Positions 46,237 through 59,610 of a stretch of 64,000 bases of DNA are shown one piece after another. The stretch spans positions 18,118,547 through 18,182,546 of the forward strand of contig NC_092686.1 of NCBI RefSeq assembly GCF_964275005.1. The letters are read 5' to 3'. Origin of the DNA: Diadema setosum (Eukaryota > Echinodermata > Echinoidea > Diadematoida > Diadematidae). The notes under the pieces are model-generated. The model had not been told where the DNA came from. It did no database searches and worked only from the letters and a program-made list of their open reading frames with translations. How positions within the stretch are numbered: position 1 is the first letter of the stretch; each line of letters begins with the position of its first letter. The translations under genes were made by a program, and so were the position numbers.

Positions 46237-47515
46237 TAGTATGTGAATTGATGTCTGTGTATTTTTGGTGTGTTTCACACGCAGTGCTGGTACGGTGCTT
46301 CACTGGCACCATTCTTAAAGGTACATTACCTATCTGCATTGAAAATGTGCATCACAAACTCATTTGAAATGAAATGAATTCATCTGAATTTCATCTCATC
46401 AGTCAAACATACGTTCAAAACATGTATATTAGCAATACATCAGCATATCATACATTATCATTGACACTAGAAAAAAAAAAGAGCAAGGATAACAAACCAA
46501 CGCACATACACTTTCACAAGCATGTATACATGTACATGACATTCACCAATATTTTTTCATGAAACATTACTCAATAACTGAAAACCATAGAAATTTGCTC
46601 TTTCACAAATTCGCAGAAATGTATTTATTCACCTTCACTTTTACAATCTAAAGTTGAGGTTTGTATTTGTCATGTTATAATCTGTCAAATATTCTTAACA
46701 AGATATTTTTATTTGTTCACTAATTTTTTCCCACAATATTTGTCATTCGTGTACCGAGCAGTTCTTGAAACACCATCACACATCTCTGTACAGATGATAT
46801 GAAATAGCAAGAGGTGCATCAGGCTTTTGAAATACATAACAAAATTTCTAATTCTCTGTGAAATAATTCCTGCACGGATGAGATACAGTAATTGTTTAAG
46901 TCTTAAGATAGGCAGAAGTCAAGTACATTACCTGCTTAAGTAGTATGATGAACTTTTTCCACATATTTGCTAGTTTGTTCGGTGTTGTTGTTTTTTTTTT
47001 TTTTTCTTTTAACGCATATTTGTCCTAAAAGCAACTACAAAGGGCAGGAAAACAATTCCATTAAACAGGACCTTTGGTATTGTCACAGAAAACATACATT
47101 ATATTGCTGGTATGATACTTGGGATAGGATAAGCTTTACACTTCTTCGCTTCACTTCACTTCACATTCATAACGTCGAGTACTTGAATTGACTTATCTTT
47201 GTTTGTATACGAGTGACCTTTTTTGTTGTTGTTCTGCAATTTGAAAGCGCCATAGACACATCTATGCAACTGCAAATACAAGAAGAGCATCAATTCAGGT
47301 TAATCATGACTTCTGACAATTTACAGCATGTCCTACGAAAACACACACAAAAGAAAAGAAAAGAAAAGAACACATTGTTTTATAGTGAGAAGGATAATAA
47401 GAATCCAAAGGGGAAAAGAGCTAGGATACCACACCCACACAGTTTCACAAGCATGAATGAACAAAACTCCTCAACCATGATCTAAAATATGTAACATTGG
47501 GAATCAATAAAAATT

Positions 47516-47766
47516 TGAAGAGTTTGATAGCAAAAACCGATGAGTCCATTTTTGAAGATTTTGAAGTACGGTCTCTGTTATAAAGTACAAAATAATACCT
47601 TTTAAATTATATATTGGTTACTACATATATAAAGGTACATGTTTGAAGTTATGGTCAAAAGAAGCAAATATTTTCTTATTGTTCTCTTTATATTTCTTGA
47701 CCTTTAATCGCAAATATCTCCATTTGGCAAATATGGACTTATCGGTTTCTGCGAACAAACTCTTCA
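47516..47766. mobile_element. ~250 bp MITE with TGAAGAGTTTG ends, copy 1
   Basis: The ends TGAAGAGTTTGATAGCAAAA and GCGAACAAACTCTTCA are inverted repeats of ~30 bp including CCGATGAGTCCA/TGGACTTATCGG. It is a close relative, in the opposite orientation, of 62183-62429. Confidence 0.82.
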
Positions 47767-48519
47767 TTTACACTTTTTTTTTTTTTAAAGCAGAGCAACA
47801 AATTCATTAGAGTAAACTATATACAATGCAGGCCTAAAGCTGAGGTATGAATTTGCTGTCCTATAACCTGCCTATGACAATTATATGTTGTTAGCATTTG
47901 TCATTTTGTTCACCAAATTTGCCAACAGTCTTTTAAACACCACCACCACGTACATGTACATTTTGTATTTCTGCAAAAGCAATATAAACTGGTGACAAGA
48001 GGTGCATCAGTGCTTTGAAATAAATTACATAATCTTCAATTCTCTACACAATATGTAATGCCTGCGTGGGTATAAATGCAATAAGTTCTACCAGTCTAGG
48101 TGCAAACTTTAAAAGTGTGCAGAAATCGACCACACAATGACTGGAGAAGTATAAAGAGCATTTTCCGTTTGTGCTTTTTAAGTTTAGGACTATGAATGAC
48201 TCCACTTCTCAGATTAGCATCTGGTCTGATCTCATTACGTCTACTAACCCCCCCCCCCCCCAATACAGTTGATTCAAAGCTGTTAAATACAAATTATAGG
48301 AAAACATTATCACTGGTACATTGCAAGTTGCAAATACTGTATTGGGATCGTAACAAAACATATGTGACCCTCCATCACACAAACCAACAAAAAGTCGCCA
48401 GAAATGAATATTTGGTTGACGGCAGATTGAGATTCTGAAAGAGCAGCTATAAAATACACTATAAGTCAATGCAAACGGACTTACCTACCCTATATCTACA
48501 TATTTCTCAAAGGTTTTCT

Positions 48520-48930
48520 CTGGCAGCATCAGTGTTTTTTCTTTGACTCAGCTCATTCTTGGCTAGCGTAGGTTTCTGGTCGATGCTGTCAACGGGCTAT
48601 CGGGCTAAAATTGTCATTCTGATCTATGTATTCTTTTGGTCACCCAGCTCATTCTTGACTAGCCCATCGGTTCTATTTGATGCTGTCAACGGGCTATCAC
48701 AGGCTGTCATTCTGATCGATGTATCGTCTTAGCCACACAGCTCATTCTTGACTAGCCCAGGGTTCTGGCTGATGCTGCAAATGGGCTATCCCGGGCTCTT
48801 ATTCTGATCGATGAATTCTTGTGGCCACCCACCTCATTCTTCGCTGATGTTAAGCCTACGGTTCTGGCCGATGTTGTCAACGGTCTGTCACGGGCTGTCT
48901 CTCTGATCAATGTAGAGTCTCCCTTTTTCC
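48520..48930. repeat. Tandem repeat, ~91-101 bp unit, about four copies
   Basis: AGCTCATTCTTG-like starts recur at 48548, 48649, 48740 and 48832, each followed by a TAGCCC..GGTTCTGG, GATGCTGTCAACGGGCTATC and ATTCTGATCGATGTAT segment. Confidence 0.82.
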
Positions 48931-50430
48931 CTAACCGCACCAGCGACCCGAACACGTACGTACTGCTTCATCGTCCCGGCCAGAGTTACTTGTTTCCTGG
49001 TTTCTGTGCATGTTGGTGTGTCCACTTCCCTGATATATGAATTGAAAGATACAATAGACCTACACCGCGTTAATAAAACAATGTCATTGCTATAATTCGA
49101 TAAACAGAACACGGCATTACATGACGTGACTCGTCACTTAGAACAAGCCTGAAAACATACTGCAAAGAGATTTTGACCTAACAGTTAGGCCTACTGGGCT
49201 GTAGACAGACCTCTATTGGCTCTAACGTTAACACTGACAGTTATAGGGAGTATAAAGTTAACGTTAGAACAAATTTCCTTCAATGCATGTCGACGGTATA
49301 GACCTTACCCCGGGGCGCTCCTTGTACACAGTTATCTTTGCGTTCGGCGTTTGGGCTATGTTTCGGAGTCAGTAGACTCTATTTTTAATAGGCATAGAAA
49401 TGTGTAAACGTTACATGCATAACTAGCTAAGTAACTTAGCCCTGCCCAGTCCCTGTGAAAACGTGACAGCCATGCTCCGGCCCCGCACGGCGTCTGTTCG
49501 GGCTAACTAGCCCATGAGCCATTGCTACCGGTACGCCAAATTTCTAATTGGGAGAAGTGTCAGGCCTAACATGTTATTGTTAGATCTGGATCTACTGTAC
49601 CTGGTAAACATTACACAAGATAGCAGCTTCGATCAAATTAGATCTAACAGTTAGGTTAACATTAGGATCTAGCTAACCGTTCAGGTTAATCATTGACTGA
49701 AAACGAAAACTGAGTGATGAATCTAACACGTAACATTCTAACTTGATTTTAACGAATGTCATCTAAAAATGAGATAAAACCACATTAAAATTAAAAATCT
49801 TACCTCTTCTCCTAAATTAGTGATGACTGCCATGGCGAAAATGGAATTGACAGTGACACGTTTCCAGTCCACTAACGTTACCGGGTGCCGCTCGTTATGT
49901 ATTGCAGGTTTGGGTGTGATGTGTTATGTGTACACTAGCCGTCTGCTGCTGCATGCTAGCCTATGCATGGGTATTGCATTGGCACTCTGCTACATATACC
50001 TACACCGCACCACCGCTCACTGTGCGGTGGCCAGGCTAGGCAGGCAGCTAGCACAGGGCTACATAGCCGCGGCGCATGCCGCCGCGGTTACATTTTATAG
50101 TCCTACAGTGCAGCAGTAGTACGTGTACGTTTACGCGTACGCATATCTGATCGAGCGCTAAAATTGGATGGTGGCAGCTGTCAGTTGGCACGCAGCCAAG
50201 AGAAGTCATTAGTCTACGACAAAAACAATATGTACTTTTTATTATCACAGCAGTAGAAACACATACAATATCTTTGTACCAATACCACAGTTCTGGTGAC
50301 TCTTACATCTGGCATTCGAATATACAGCAAGGGGAAAAATGAAAGTGGACCTAAAAACATTGTTTGACCTGCAGGAGTACCACAAATAACACTCGGGGAC
50401 TGGATCGCATACTAGCAAATGGTGACGAAC
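48931..50430. other. No gene recognised
   Basis: Somewhat more GC-rich around 49440-49540 and 49860-50100 than its surroundings. Short frames show no domain. A promoter or non-coding exon is possible but unsupported. Confidence 0.4.
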
Positions 50431-50551
50431 GGAACCATTTCGATTGGGAACCATTTATAGGTGCTCATCGGAACCATTTTGCGAGAACCATCTGATGAGA
50501 ACCATTTTGGAGCCGACGAGAACCATTTGAGAACCTTTTTTTCTTAGAGTG
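50430..50551. mobile_element. Partial copy of the CACTCTAAG foldback family
   Basis: A series of GAACCATTT units ends AACCTTTTTTTCTTAGAGTG, matching the right end of 45820-46236. Confidence 0.65.
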
Positions 50552-50879
50552 TAAGGCAAACATAAAACCTACCTACAAACATATAACCCGTACCCTAATC
50601 CTAATCCTCACATCAAGCTAAACTTAAACAGGGGCGTCACCAGCTTTTTTTCAAGGGGGTGCGGTTTGACACTAAATGTAACGAGATTTTTTTTGACAGA
50701 TATTTGGAATTCAGGAAGCTCTCAATCCCCAGACTTTTAGGGTTTTTTTTTTTTTTTTAGGGAAACCAAGCGGGGAAAGGGCACCGGCGTAGCTAGGATT
50801 TATTTATTTATTTATTTATTGTTATTTTATTCTTTATTTATTTATTTATTTTTTTTTTTTGGGGGGGGGGGCTGTTAGT

Positions 50880-51965
50880 ATACGCGAGGGAGCGAAGCGA
50901 CCGAGCCCGAGCGAACGGAGCGAGCAAGGGGGTGTGGGGGTGTGGGAGGGGGTGTCCCCCTCCCACGGTAAGAACTTTTTGCATTTTGATGTTGTAAATG
51001 GTGCAATTTGATGCCTGTTTTTGCATGTTTTATCGACTTGAAACAGTCCCACATGTTTAAGGTAGCAGTGTATTTTGATGTAGATTATTGTTTGAAGTAG
51101 ATTATTGTTGAACAATTTGCCTATAAAATAGTATCATCCCAATAAACTTCCTGTTTTAATATTAACACTGAATATCATGAACGCGACGGAACAAGAGCGA
51201 GCGGAGTGAGCGAGGGGGAGGGTGTGTCCCCCTCCCACGGTAAGAACTTTTTGCATTTTGATGTTGTAAATGGTGCAATTTGATGCAGGTTTTTGCGTGT
51301 TTTATCGACTTGAAACGGTCCCACTTGTTTAAGGTAGCAGTATATTTTGATGTAAATTGTTAATGAACAATTTGCCTATAGAATGGTATCATTTAATAAA
51401 CTTCTTGTATTAATTCTTACACTGGTGTCATGAACGCGACCGAGACCGAGCAAGCGGAGCGAACGAGGGGGGAGGGTGTGGGAGGGGGTCGTCCCCCTAG
51501 CACGGTGAGAACTGAAATTGCATTTTGATGTTGCATGGTGCCATTTGATGCATGTTTTTGCTTGTTTTATCGACTTGAAACAGTCCCACTTGTTTAAGGC
51601 AGCAGTACATTTTGATGTAAATTGTTAATGAACAATTTGCCTATAGAATGGTATCATTAAATAAACTTCTTGTTTCAATTCTTACACTGATGTCATGAAC
51701 GCGACCGAGCCCGAGCAAGCGGAGCGAGCGAGGGGGGAGGGTGTGGGAGGGGGTTGTCCCCCTCTCACGGTGAGAACTTTTTGCATTTTGATGTTGTAAA
51801 TGGTGCAATGTGATGCAGGTTTTTGCGTGTTTTATCGACTTGAAACAGTTCCACTATAAGTAGCAGTACATTTTCATGTAAATCATTATTAAACAACTTG
51901 CCTATAAAATGGTGTAAGTTAAATAAATTTCTTGTATTGATTCTTACACTGAGTATTAAGAACGC
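50880..51965. repeat. Tandem repeat, ~250-296 bp unit, four copies
   Basis: Each unit has a GC-rich head (GCGACCGAGCCCGAGCAAGC at about 50885, 51181, 51432, 51702), GGGGGTGTCCCCCTCCCACG, then TTTTTGCATTTTGATGTTGT and TTTATCGACTTGAAACAGTC. It ends AATAAACTTC.TGT. The AATAAA near each unit end is AT-rich sequence and not evidence of a gene. Confidence 0.85.
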
Positions 51966-52579
51966 TGTCTGTTAAGCAATCAAACAGAAAAAAAAAAACA
52001 TGCACACGAGGATGTACATAAGGGGCATTTCTCCTCCCATATAAAGATGATTTTGTATTTTCAGACCTGAAATCCAGCGATCTGGTGCAAACTTTTGGTG
52101 CAATACAACTGTACTTGAATTTGTACTGACTTGAAATCCGCCTTCCATTTTTTTTTCTATGAGGCTAAGGTTCGCACTTGGGCTCGCATTATCAATATGG
52201 ATTGGTCAGAAGTAACGTGGTTTATACATAGACCCTACATACTTGTAAGTATAGCACACGTACATGCAAACGTGTACGTGCCATACCGTATGGATGTACA
52301 GTACGGTCGATAGATAGTAAGCACTGTAGAATACTCGTAGATATAAAATCAGTGCTAACAGGGCCCAGGGTGAGAATTTTTGCCCACGATTTTGTTGTCC
52401 CTGGTGCAAAATTAAAAAAAAAGTAAAAAAAAATATATATAGATTATTTAGCGTCCGGCGGTGTGATGTCGCTCGCAGACTGAAGTGGTGTTTTTTTTTT
52501 TTTTTGGTTTTTTTTTTTGGTCTGAATGGGGGTGCGTCCGCACCCAACGCACGCCCCCCCCCCCCCCCGTGACGCCCAT

Positions 52580-52680
52580 GTTAAAACCCTATCACAACCC
52601 TAACCCTAACCATAAGTCCTTTAAGTCCTTGGAGAAAATAAGACCGGAGCAATTGTCGCAGGAGCAGATCGATGTCGTAT
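52580..52680. repeat. Interspersed repeat with CCCTAA motifs, copy 2
   Basis: CACAACCCTAACCCTAACCA, then TAAGTCCTTGGAGAAAATAA and GACCGGAGCAATTGTCGCAG. Paired with 32490-32592. Confidence 0.72.
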
Positions 52681-53896
52681 CACTACTCGGGTGATAATAG
52701 CAATATAAGTGACAATTATGTAGATTATTCATAAGTAAGTGTATAAAAACAGGCTATGGAATATTCTAACATTGTAAAAGAAAACCAACGAGAGGATCTC
52801 TTTTTCTTTTTAACTGGAAATAAGGAATGATTCTTTCATTACAAGTTCTTAGGTATATAAATAAATCTGCTGGAAACTGGCGATTTCCCGACCTATCAAA
52901 ATACCAACTACAATTGTCCGGCAAAACTACCTTATATGGGCAATAATATATCATAATTATTATCAATCAGTCATGCAAGGAAAAAGCCCCTCACAATATC
53001 CAGTCACGAATACTGATCCTTGACACATTGCCCATGTTGACCTTTATTATTCCAAGTGTGCATAATGCGCTAGACGCAAGTAAATACGTGTACGAGCTAA
53101 GGCCCTTCCAATAGTGTTGAGCCAAGTGAATGCCTATACAGTACTTCCACACGTTGTTCATGCTTTAGGTGCATTGAATATTTTGCAGAAATGGCCAATA
53201 AATCTGACTCCGCTTGTGCTAAGAGCTCTGAGGAAGGTAGTATTCGTGTACTCATGTGCATTTTTGCATTCATAATGCGTGTATACACAGTACTGTATTA
53301 TGTTTATGTCACAATGTATAACTCGTCATAAGTCGAAATGAGAGCGGCTTCTGCGCGAACGTTGTCAGTAGGTGTTGCCCATCGCGGTGTGTATTAACAT
53401 ACTACCATGATTCATGTCATGCGCCAGCACGTATAATGGTGCGCACAAGAAGAGCAGGGAGCTGAGGTGAGCTCTTTCCTGATCAAGAGAGTCGCCCACT
53501 CGCTTTCCGAACCGCAAATGAATTTGTATGTTGGACCTTTTAATATCAAAATCCAGCAACCCTGAACAGCTGCCTCGGTACTTTTAATCTTCTGCTCAAA
53601 GGAATCTATATCTTGCACTGTGCCTTAGTATAAAAATAACACTAACAGATTCTGATGTGAAAGAAAATAAGTCGACTTGGTTTGGTTGGGTGCACACACG
53701 CGTTGACATCGCTAGGCGTAAAGGAAATATCTATGCTGGGATGGAGGGCTAACGCCCACTAAACACGTGACTAATGTAGAAGCTGAAATACATCAACCAT
53801 TCAGGCAGAAAATCACCCATGAAATTGGACATCGCTTACCTATGTAGAAGCCTCTAAAATGTAGGAATAACTCGCAGACGTCATCCTCAAAATGAA

Positions 53897-54534
53897 TACC
53901 GTATACGCTATAATTTTCGCGTACATGAATTTTCGCAAATTGCCTCTGTCACACATTTTCGCGAGTGGTTAAATTCGCGATTTGGGGACCAGAGAAAATA
54001 CGAAGTGGCAAAGAAAGTGTGAATTTTCAACTTACTAGCAAATAAGAATGGTAGTAGTTATACACTGCATGAAAAAAAAAAAAACTTACCAAACTCTGCG
54101 AACTATTAAGTTAGAATTCAACATTTTTGAAGTGGTTAAGTCCATCGCACTAGATTTCTGATGAGTGGTACGAGGGGTTGCGATAATGGATTGGCTCTAC
54201 AGTATTCGTACATTGTAAGTAGACGTGGACTAGCCCTACCACCCCAGACGCTGTTAATACGCTGTGCTATGCGAGTGCTACTTACAGCGACTGGGCTGTG
54301 TATATTAGTTAGTAGTTAGACATGGACGTGCTATATGTACGTAAACAAGCTTGGCCAGTATGGTCTGTTCGGTAAGCCATGACATGGTATACTAGTACTG
54401 AAATGTTCGTATCATCAAGGCAAGGGATTCATTTTAGAAGGTAATATTTTCGCGGTTGTTAATTTCGCGAATAGCTCCCGACTCGCGAAATTCGCGAAAA
54501 TAAAACCCACGCGAAATACATAGCGTATACAGTA
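53897..54534. mobile_element. Inverted-repeat MITE with TACCGTATACGCT ends
   Basis: TACCGTATACGCTATAATTT and AGCGTATACAGTA mirror each other, followed inward by TTTTCGCG/CGCGAAAA motifs on both sides. There is no coding sequence. Confidence 0.75.
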
Positions 54535-54719
54535 TACAAACGATAAATGGTTTTTAGCTAATTATCTGATTGATGCACGTACCTAGGGTCTACCTACCTG
54601 CATCACGAGTGCGTGTGTGTATGTTTGTATGGATGGGAGATAGAGAATGTGTAGCAATCCGTGATGTCAAGAATCCATTGCTTTATGTTGGTGAGACATC
54701 TGTGAGCTTGTTACTAAGA

Positions 54720-56060
54720 TCCCTTACAAAAAAAAATTGTATGGTACATGTATGGTATGGCTCTATGGTGTATGGTAAATATATGGTACAACTCTATGGT
54801 AGATGATTGCTCTATGGTATACCATATAGTGTAAGTATATGGTGGGAATATTGCATATATGGTACATCTGTATGGTAGATGCTTGTTCTATGGTATACCA
54901 TATGGTGTAGATACATGGTGAGTAGACTGCATATGGTACATCTCTATGGTAGATGCATGTTCTATGGTATACCACATGGTGCAAATTTGTGGTGAATAAA
55001 GTGCATATGGTACATCTGTATGGTAGATGCTTGTTCTATGGTATACCATATGGTGTAGATACAAGGTGAGTAGACTGCATATGGTACATCTCTATGGTAG
55101 ATGCATGTTCTATGGTATACCACATGGTGCAAATTTATGGTGAATAAAGTGCATATGGTACATCTGTATGGTAGATATGCGTTCTATGGTACACCATATG
55201 GTGTAGATACAAGATGAGTAGACTGCATATGGTACATCTCTATGGTAGATGCATGTTCTATGGTATACCACATGGTGCAAATTTATGGTGAATAAAGTGC
55301 ATATGGTACATCTGTATGGTAGATATGCGTTCTATGGTACACCATATGGTGTAGATACAAGGTGAGTAGACTGCATATGGTACATCTCTATGGTAGATGC
55401 ATGTTCTATGGTATACCACATGGTGCAAATTTATGGTGAATAAAGTGTATATGGTACATCTGTATGGTAGATATGCATTCTATGGTACACCATATGGTGT
55501 AGATACAAGGTGAGTAGACTGCATATGGTACATCTCTATGGTAGATGCATGTTCTATGGTATACCACATGGTGCAAATTTATGATGAATAAAGTGCATAT
55601 GGTACATCTGTATGGTAGATATGCGTTCTATGGTATACTACATGGTGTAAATATATGGTGAGTAGAATGAATATCGTAGATGCTTGTTCTATGGTATACC
55701 ACATGGTGTAAATTTATAGTGTATCATAGAATGCATATGGTACATTTGTATGGTAGATGCTTGTTCTATGGTATACCACATTGTGTAAATGATGGCGAGT
55801 AGAATTATAGAATGAATATGGTACATCTGTATGGTAGATGCCTGTTCTATGGTATACCACATAGTGTTAATCATGGTGAGTAGAATAAATATGGTCCATT
55901 TGTATGACAGGTGCTTGTTCTATGGTATATCACATATGGTGTATATATTATGGTGAGTAGATCGCGTATGGTACATCTGTATGGTAGATGCTTGTTCTAC
56001 AATATACCGTATGGTGTAGAATAAGGTGAATATGGTACATACAGACATTTCTGTTATATA
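54720..56060. repeat. 74-bp minisatellite (about 16 units, dimeric higher order)
   Basis: ATATGGTACATCTNTATGGT recurs at 74-bp spacing (54861, 54935, 55009, 55083, 55157 ...). Two unit types alternate: one with CCACATGGTGCAAATTTATG, the other with CCATATGGTGTAGATACAAG. The last units are diverged. Confidence 0.92.
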
Positions 56061-56139
56061 TACTTCTCTATGCAGCTCATATATCAAAATATTTTTTTAT
56101 TGTGTTACATTTTTTCATGACTCGGTTTTTGTTTTCATA

Positions 56140-56745
56140 CAGGTAATTAACCATGTGAACAAAATATGGCTGTTAAGTATAGTGTTGGTTCTATGATGGT
56201 AATAGATGCATTGTAGTTATATGGTAGATATTAGGTGCTAACATGGAACATTGTATGGTGACTGTGGTAGATATCTGTGGCAGATTAATGCGTCATTTGT
56301 GTTAGCTGTTTTGGTTTATGGTAGATATATGGTAATTATATGAACGAAGTATGATTTATGTATGGTGTTTATGGTGTATGCATGGTGGTTCTATAACTTC
56401 TATGGTGGGTAAATGGTGCAACCATACCACCATATGCCTACCATATAACCATCATACACCATACAAGCACCATACATATATCATACTAGTATCATACATC
56501 TACCAAATACTACCATACTTCTACCATATAATCACCATACATAAAACTACCCCAGAAGCACCATACAGCTACCATCATGACCGCCATGATACCTACACCA
56601 TATAACCACCACTCATCTACCACAGAAGTACCATATATCTACCATTTATAAATACACCATATAACCACCATACATACACCATATAGCGACCATACATACC
56701 CCATATTACCACCATACATGTTCTATATGACGACCATTCACCATC
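56140..56745. repeat. ATGGT-rich then ACCAT-rich inverted continuation of the minisatellite
   Basis: From about 56400 the motif flips strand: CACCATATGCCTACCATATA, ATCACCATACATA and so on, so the whole 54720-56745 region is head-to-head in TATGGT/ACCATA motifs. Confidence 0.75.
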
Positions 56746-57249
56746 CCTGATACTGTTTAGTGATAGCAGACACTCGTCGCAAAAAAAACCCCCCAAAAAA
56801 CGTCTTTTATTGGTCGTAAACAGGTCAACTGGTCATACGTCGTGTTACTTATACGACATCTTTATGACGACTTTCAACGGCGAATGAATTGCACAACTAG
56901 AATAGTATGCTGTGACATTTACGTCAGTTATTGACCAATAAATTACCAGTGTTTTTCTCCTGCTTTCATGTCGGGATTAAGACGCCAGTTTTACGTCGCT
57001 TTTTGACCAGAGCTAGTGCATTCCCGCAACCAGATAAAGACGTCAATTTCACGTCATTTATTAACCTAATCCAGACGTGTTGTATAAAAGGGTTAAAGTT
57101 TACTGTATATGTACATATTTCACTCTAAATCTTTTACCAAACCTTAGTAAATCTAAAATACTTGTCAAAATGGAGAATTGTTACATGACATAGCCAGAGC
57201 TCGACACTACCGGTGGCCCGGTGGCCCGGGGCCACCAAAAACGCGCGTC

Positions 57250-59610
57250 GGGCAAATGTCGGATAATTGCCTTTACTTTTGTAGATGGACAGCGGTAACA
57301 AACGGCTCCGTAAGATGCTAAAATGAATGTCAGATGTTTGCTTTTTATTTTTGAAATGAATAATGGTAATATTCGGCTCCGTATGATACCAAAATAAGTG
57401 TCGGATGTTTGATTTTGCGTTCGGAAATGAATAAGGATAACATTCGGCTCCAGAAGATGATGAAATAAATGTGGAATGTTAGCTTTGACGTTCGGAAATG
57501 AATACTAATAACATTCAACTCCGTACGATGAGAGAATAAATGCCGGATGTTTGCTTTTTATTTTGGAAATGAATAACGGTAATATTCGGCTCCGTATGAT
57601 ACTAAAAGAAGTGTCGGATGTTTGGTTTTGCGTTCGGAATTGAATAAGGATAATATTCGGCTCCAGAAGATGCTGAAAAATGTGGAATGTTAGCTTTGAC
57701 GTTCGGAAATGAATACTAATAATATTCAACTCCGTACGATGAGAAAATAAATGCCGGATGTTTGCTTTTACGTTGGAAAGTAAATAACAACAACATTCAG
57801 CTCCAGAAGATGCTAAAGCAAGTGTCGAATGATCCCTTTGACGTTCGGAAATGAATAAACATGATATTCAACTCCATATAGATAGTAAAATAAATACCGG
57901 ATGTTCACGTTCAGGTGAATAAGAATGTCTCATGTTTGCTTTTATGTTCGAATGTATATAGCAACAACATTCAGCTGCGGATGATGCTAAAATAGATGTC
58001 GGATATTAATTTTGCTCTGACGTTCGGAAATGAACAACAATAATATTCAACTCCATAGATCACTGTAGATAGTAAAATAAATACCGGATGTTCACGTTCA
58101 GGTTTGAAATAAATAGCAATAACAGATCAGCTGCGGAAGATCAGCTGCGGTAGATAGTAAAATAAATACCGGATGTTCACGTTCAGGTTTGAAATAAATA
58201 GCAATAACAGATCAGCTGCGGAAGATGTTAAAATAAATGTCGAATGATCCCTTGCCCTTTGACGTTCGGAAATGAATAACAATGATATTCAACCCCGAAT
58301 GATGATTAAATAAATGTCGGATGTTTGCTTTTACTTTCGAAAGTAAATAGCAGTAACATTCGGCTAAGGAAGATGCTAAAATAAATGTCAGATGATTGCT
58401 CTTGTATACGTTCGGAAGTGAATAGCAGTAATATTCTGCTCCATACGATGCTAAAATGAATGTCGGATATTTGCTATTACATTTCGAAATGAATAACAGT
58501 AACTTTCAGCTGCGTTTGATGGTAAAATATTTAAAGGACATAAGGATTGAGAGAATGCAGCAATATTAGTAGAACACATCAGTGAAAGTTTGAGGAAAAT
58601 TGGACAATCTGTTCAAAAGTTACGAATATTTTAAGTATCTGCGCAGTCACTGCTGGAAGAGAAGACTACTACAGTGTATGATGTCACATGCGTACAAGTA
58701 TATAAGGAAAATAAAAAGAGAATTTCACAAAACTTTATACTTTATTAATAAAGTGCACATTTCTTCGACTTGCTGCTGACGTATGTTAAGGGTAAACTAT
58801 TCCCCCTGCCTTCTGAAAGAGAGAAGTGGAGTGTTCTTTTGTTATGCAAAAAAATTGAATATGTTGATTTTTTTTTTTTATTCTTTCTTTATATCGTTGT
58901 ACTCATGTGACATCACAAGCCATGGTATACTCTTTTCATCCAGCCGTGACTGAGCAGAAACTTCAAAAATTCATAACTTTTTAACGGATTGTCCGATTTT
59001 GCTCAAACTCTCACTGATGTGTTCTACTAATATTGCTGCGTTCACTCAACCCACATGTCTATGAAGGTGAACTTGTCCTTTAAAGTCTGATGTCTGCCTT
59101 GACGTTCAAAAATGAAAAACAGTAAAATTCGGCTCCGTACAATGCTAAATTGTCAGGTAATTCATTTCACTTTCGGAAGTGGACAGCAATAACATTCGGC
59201 TCCGTACGATAATAAAACAAATGTTGGATGTTTGCTTTTTTAATTTTAAAATGAATAACGGTAATATTCTGCTCCGTACGATGCTAAAATGAATAACAGA
59301 TTATTGCTTTTACATTTGGAAATGATTAATGGTATCAATCGGCTCAGTTAGATGCTACAATAAATCGGGGATGTTTGCTTTCACGTTCAGAAATGAATAA
59401 AGATAACATTCAGCTCCGTAACATGCGAAAATGAATGTCAGTTCTTTGCTTTTACATTTGAAAAAAAAACAAACAATTAATAGTAACATTCGGCTCCGTA
59501 TGGTGTTAAAATACTAGTAAATGTTGGATAATTGCTTTTAAAATCAGAAATGAATAACGGTAACTTCCAGCTCTTTATAATGCCAAAACAGATGTCGGAT
59601 GTTCACAAAT
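57250..59610. repeat. ~72-bp minisatellite inside the hAT-like element
   Basis: TTCGGCTCCGTA/GATG.TAAAAT followed by a CGGATGTTTGCTTTTACGTT-like segment and GAAATGAATAACAGTAA recurs at 70-72 bp (57303, 57375, 57446, 57518, 57590, 57661 ...). Units are diverged, so it is old. Confidence 0.88.
58531..59083. mobile_element. Inverted-repeat MITE, family with GTAGAACACATCAGTGAAAG, copy 2
   Basis: The ends TTAAAGGACA and TGTCCTTTAA-like are mirrored, as is AGCAATATTAGTAGAACACA. It is inserted into the ~72-bp minisatellite. Same family as 38643-39217. Confidence 0.82.

Noticed and set aside
54720..59610. CRISPR-like spaced repeats
   Set aside because: Whole units repeat with no unique spacers, and the DNA is animal; these are minisatellites.
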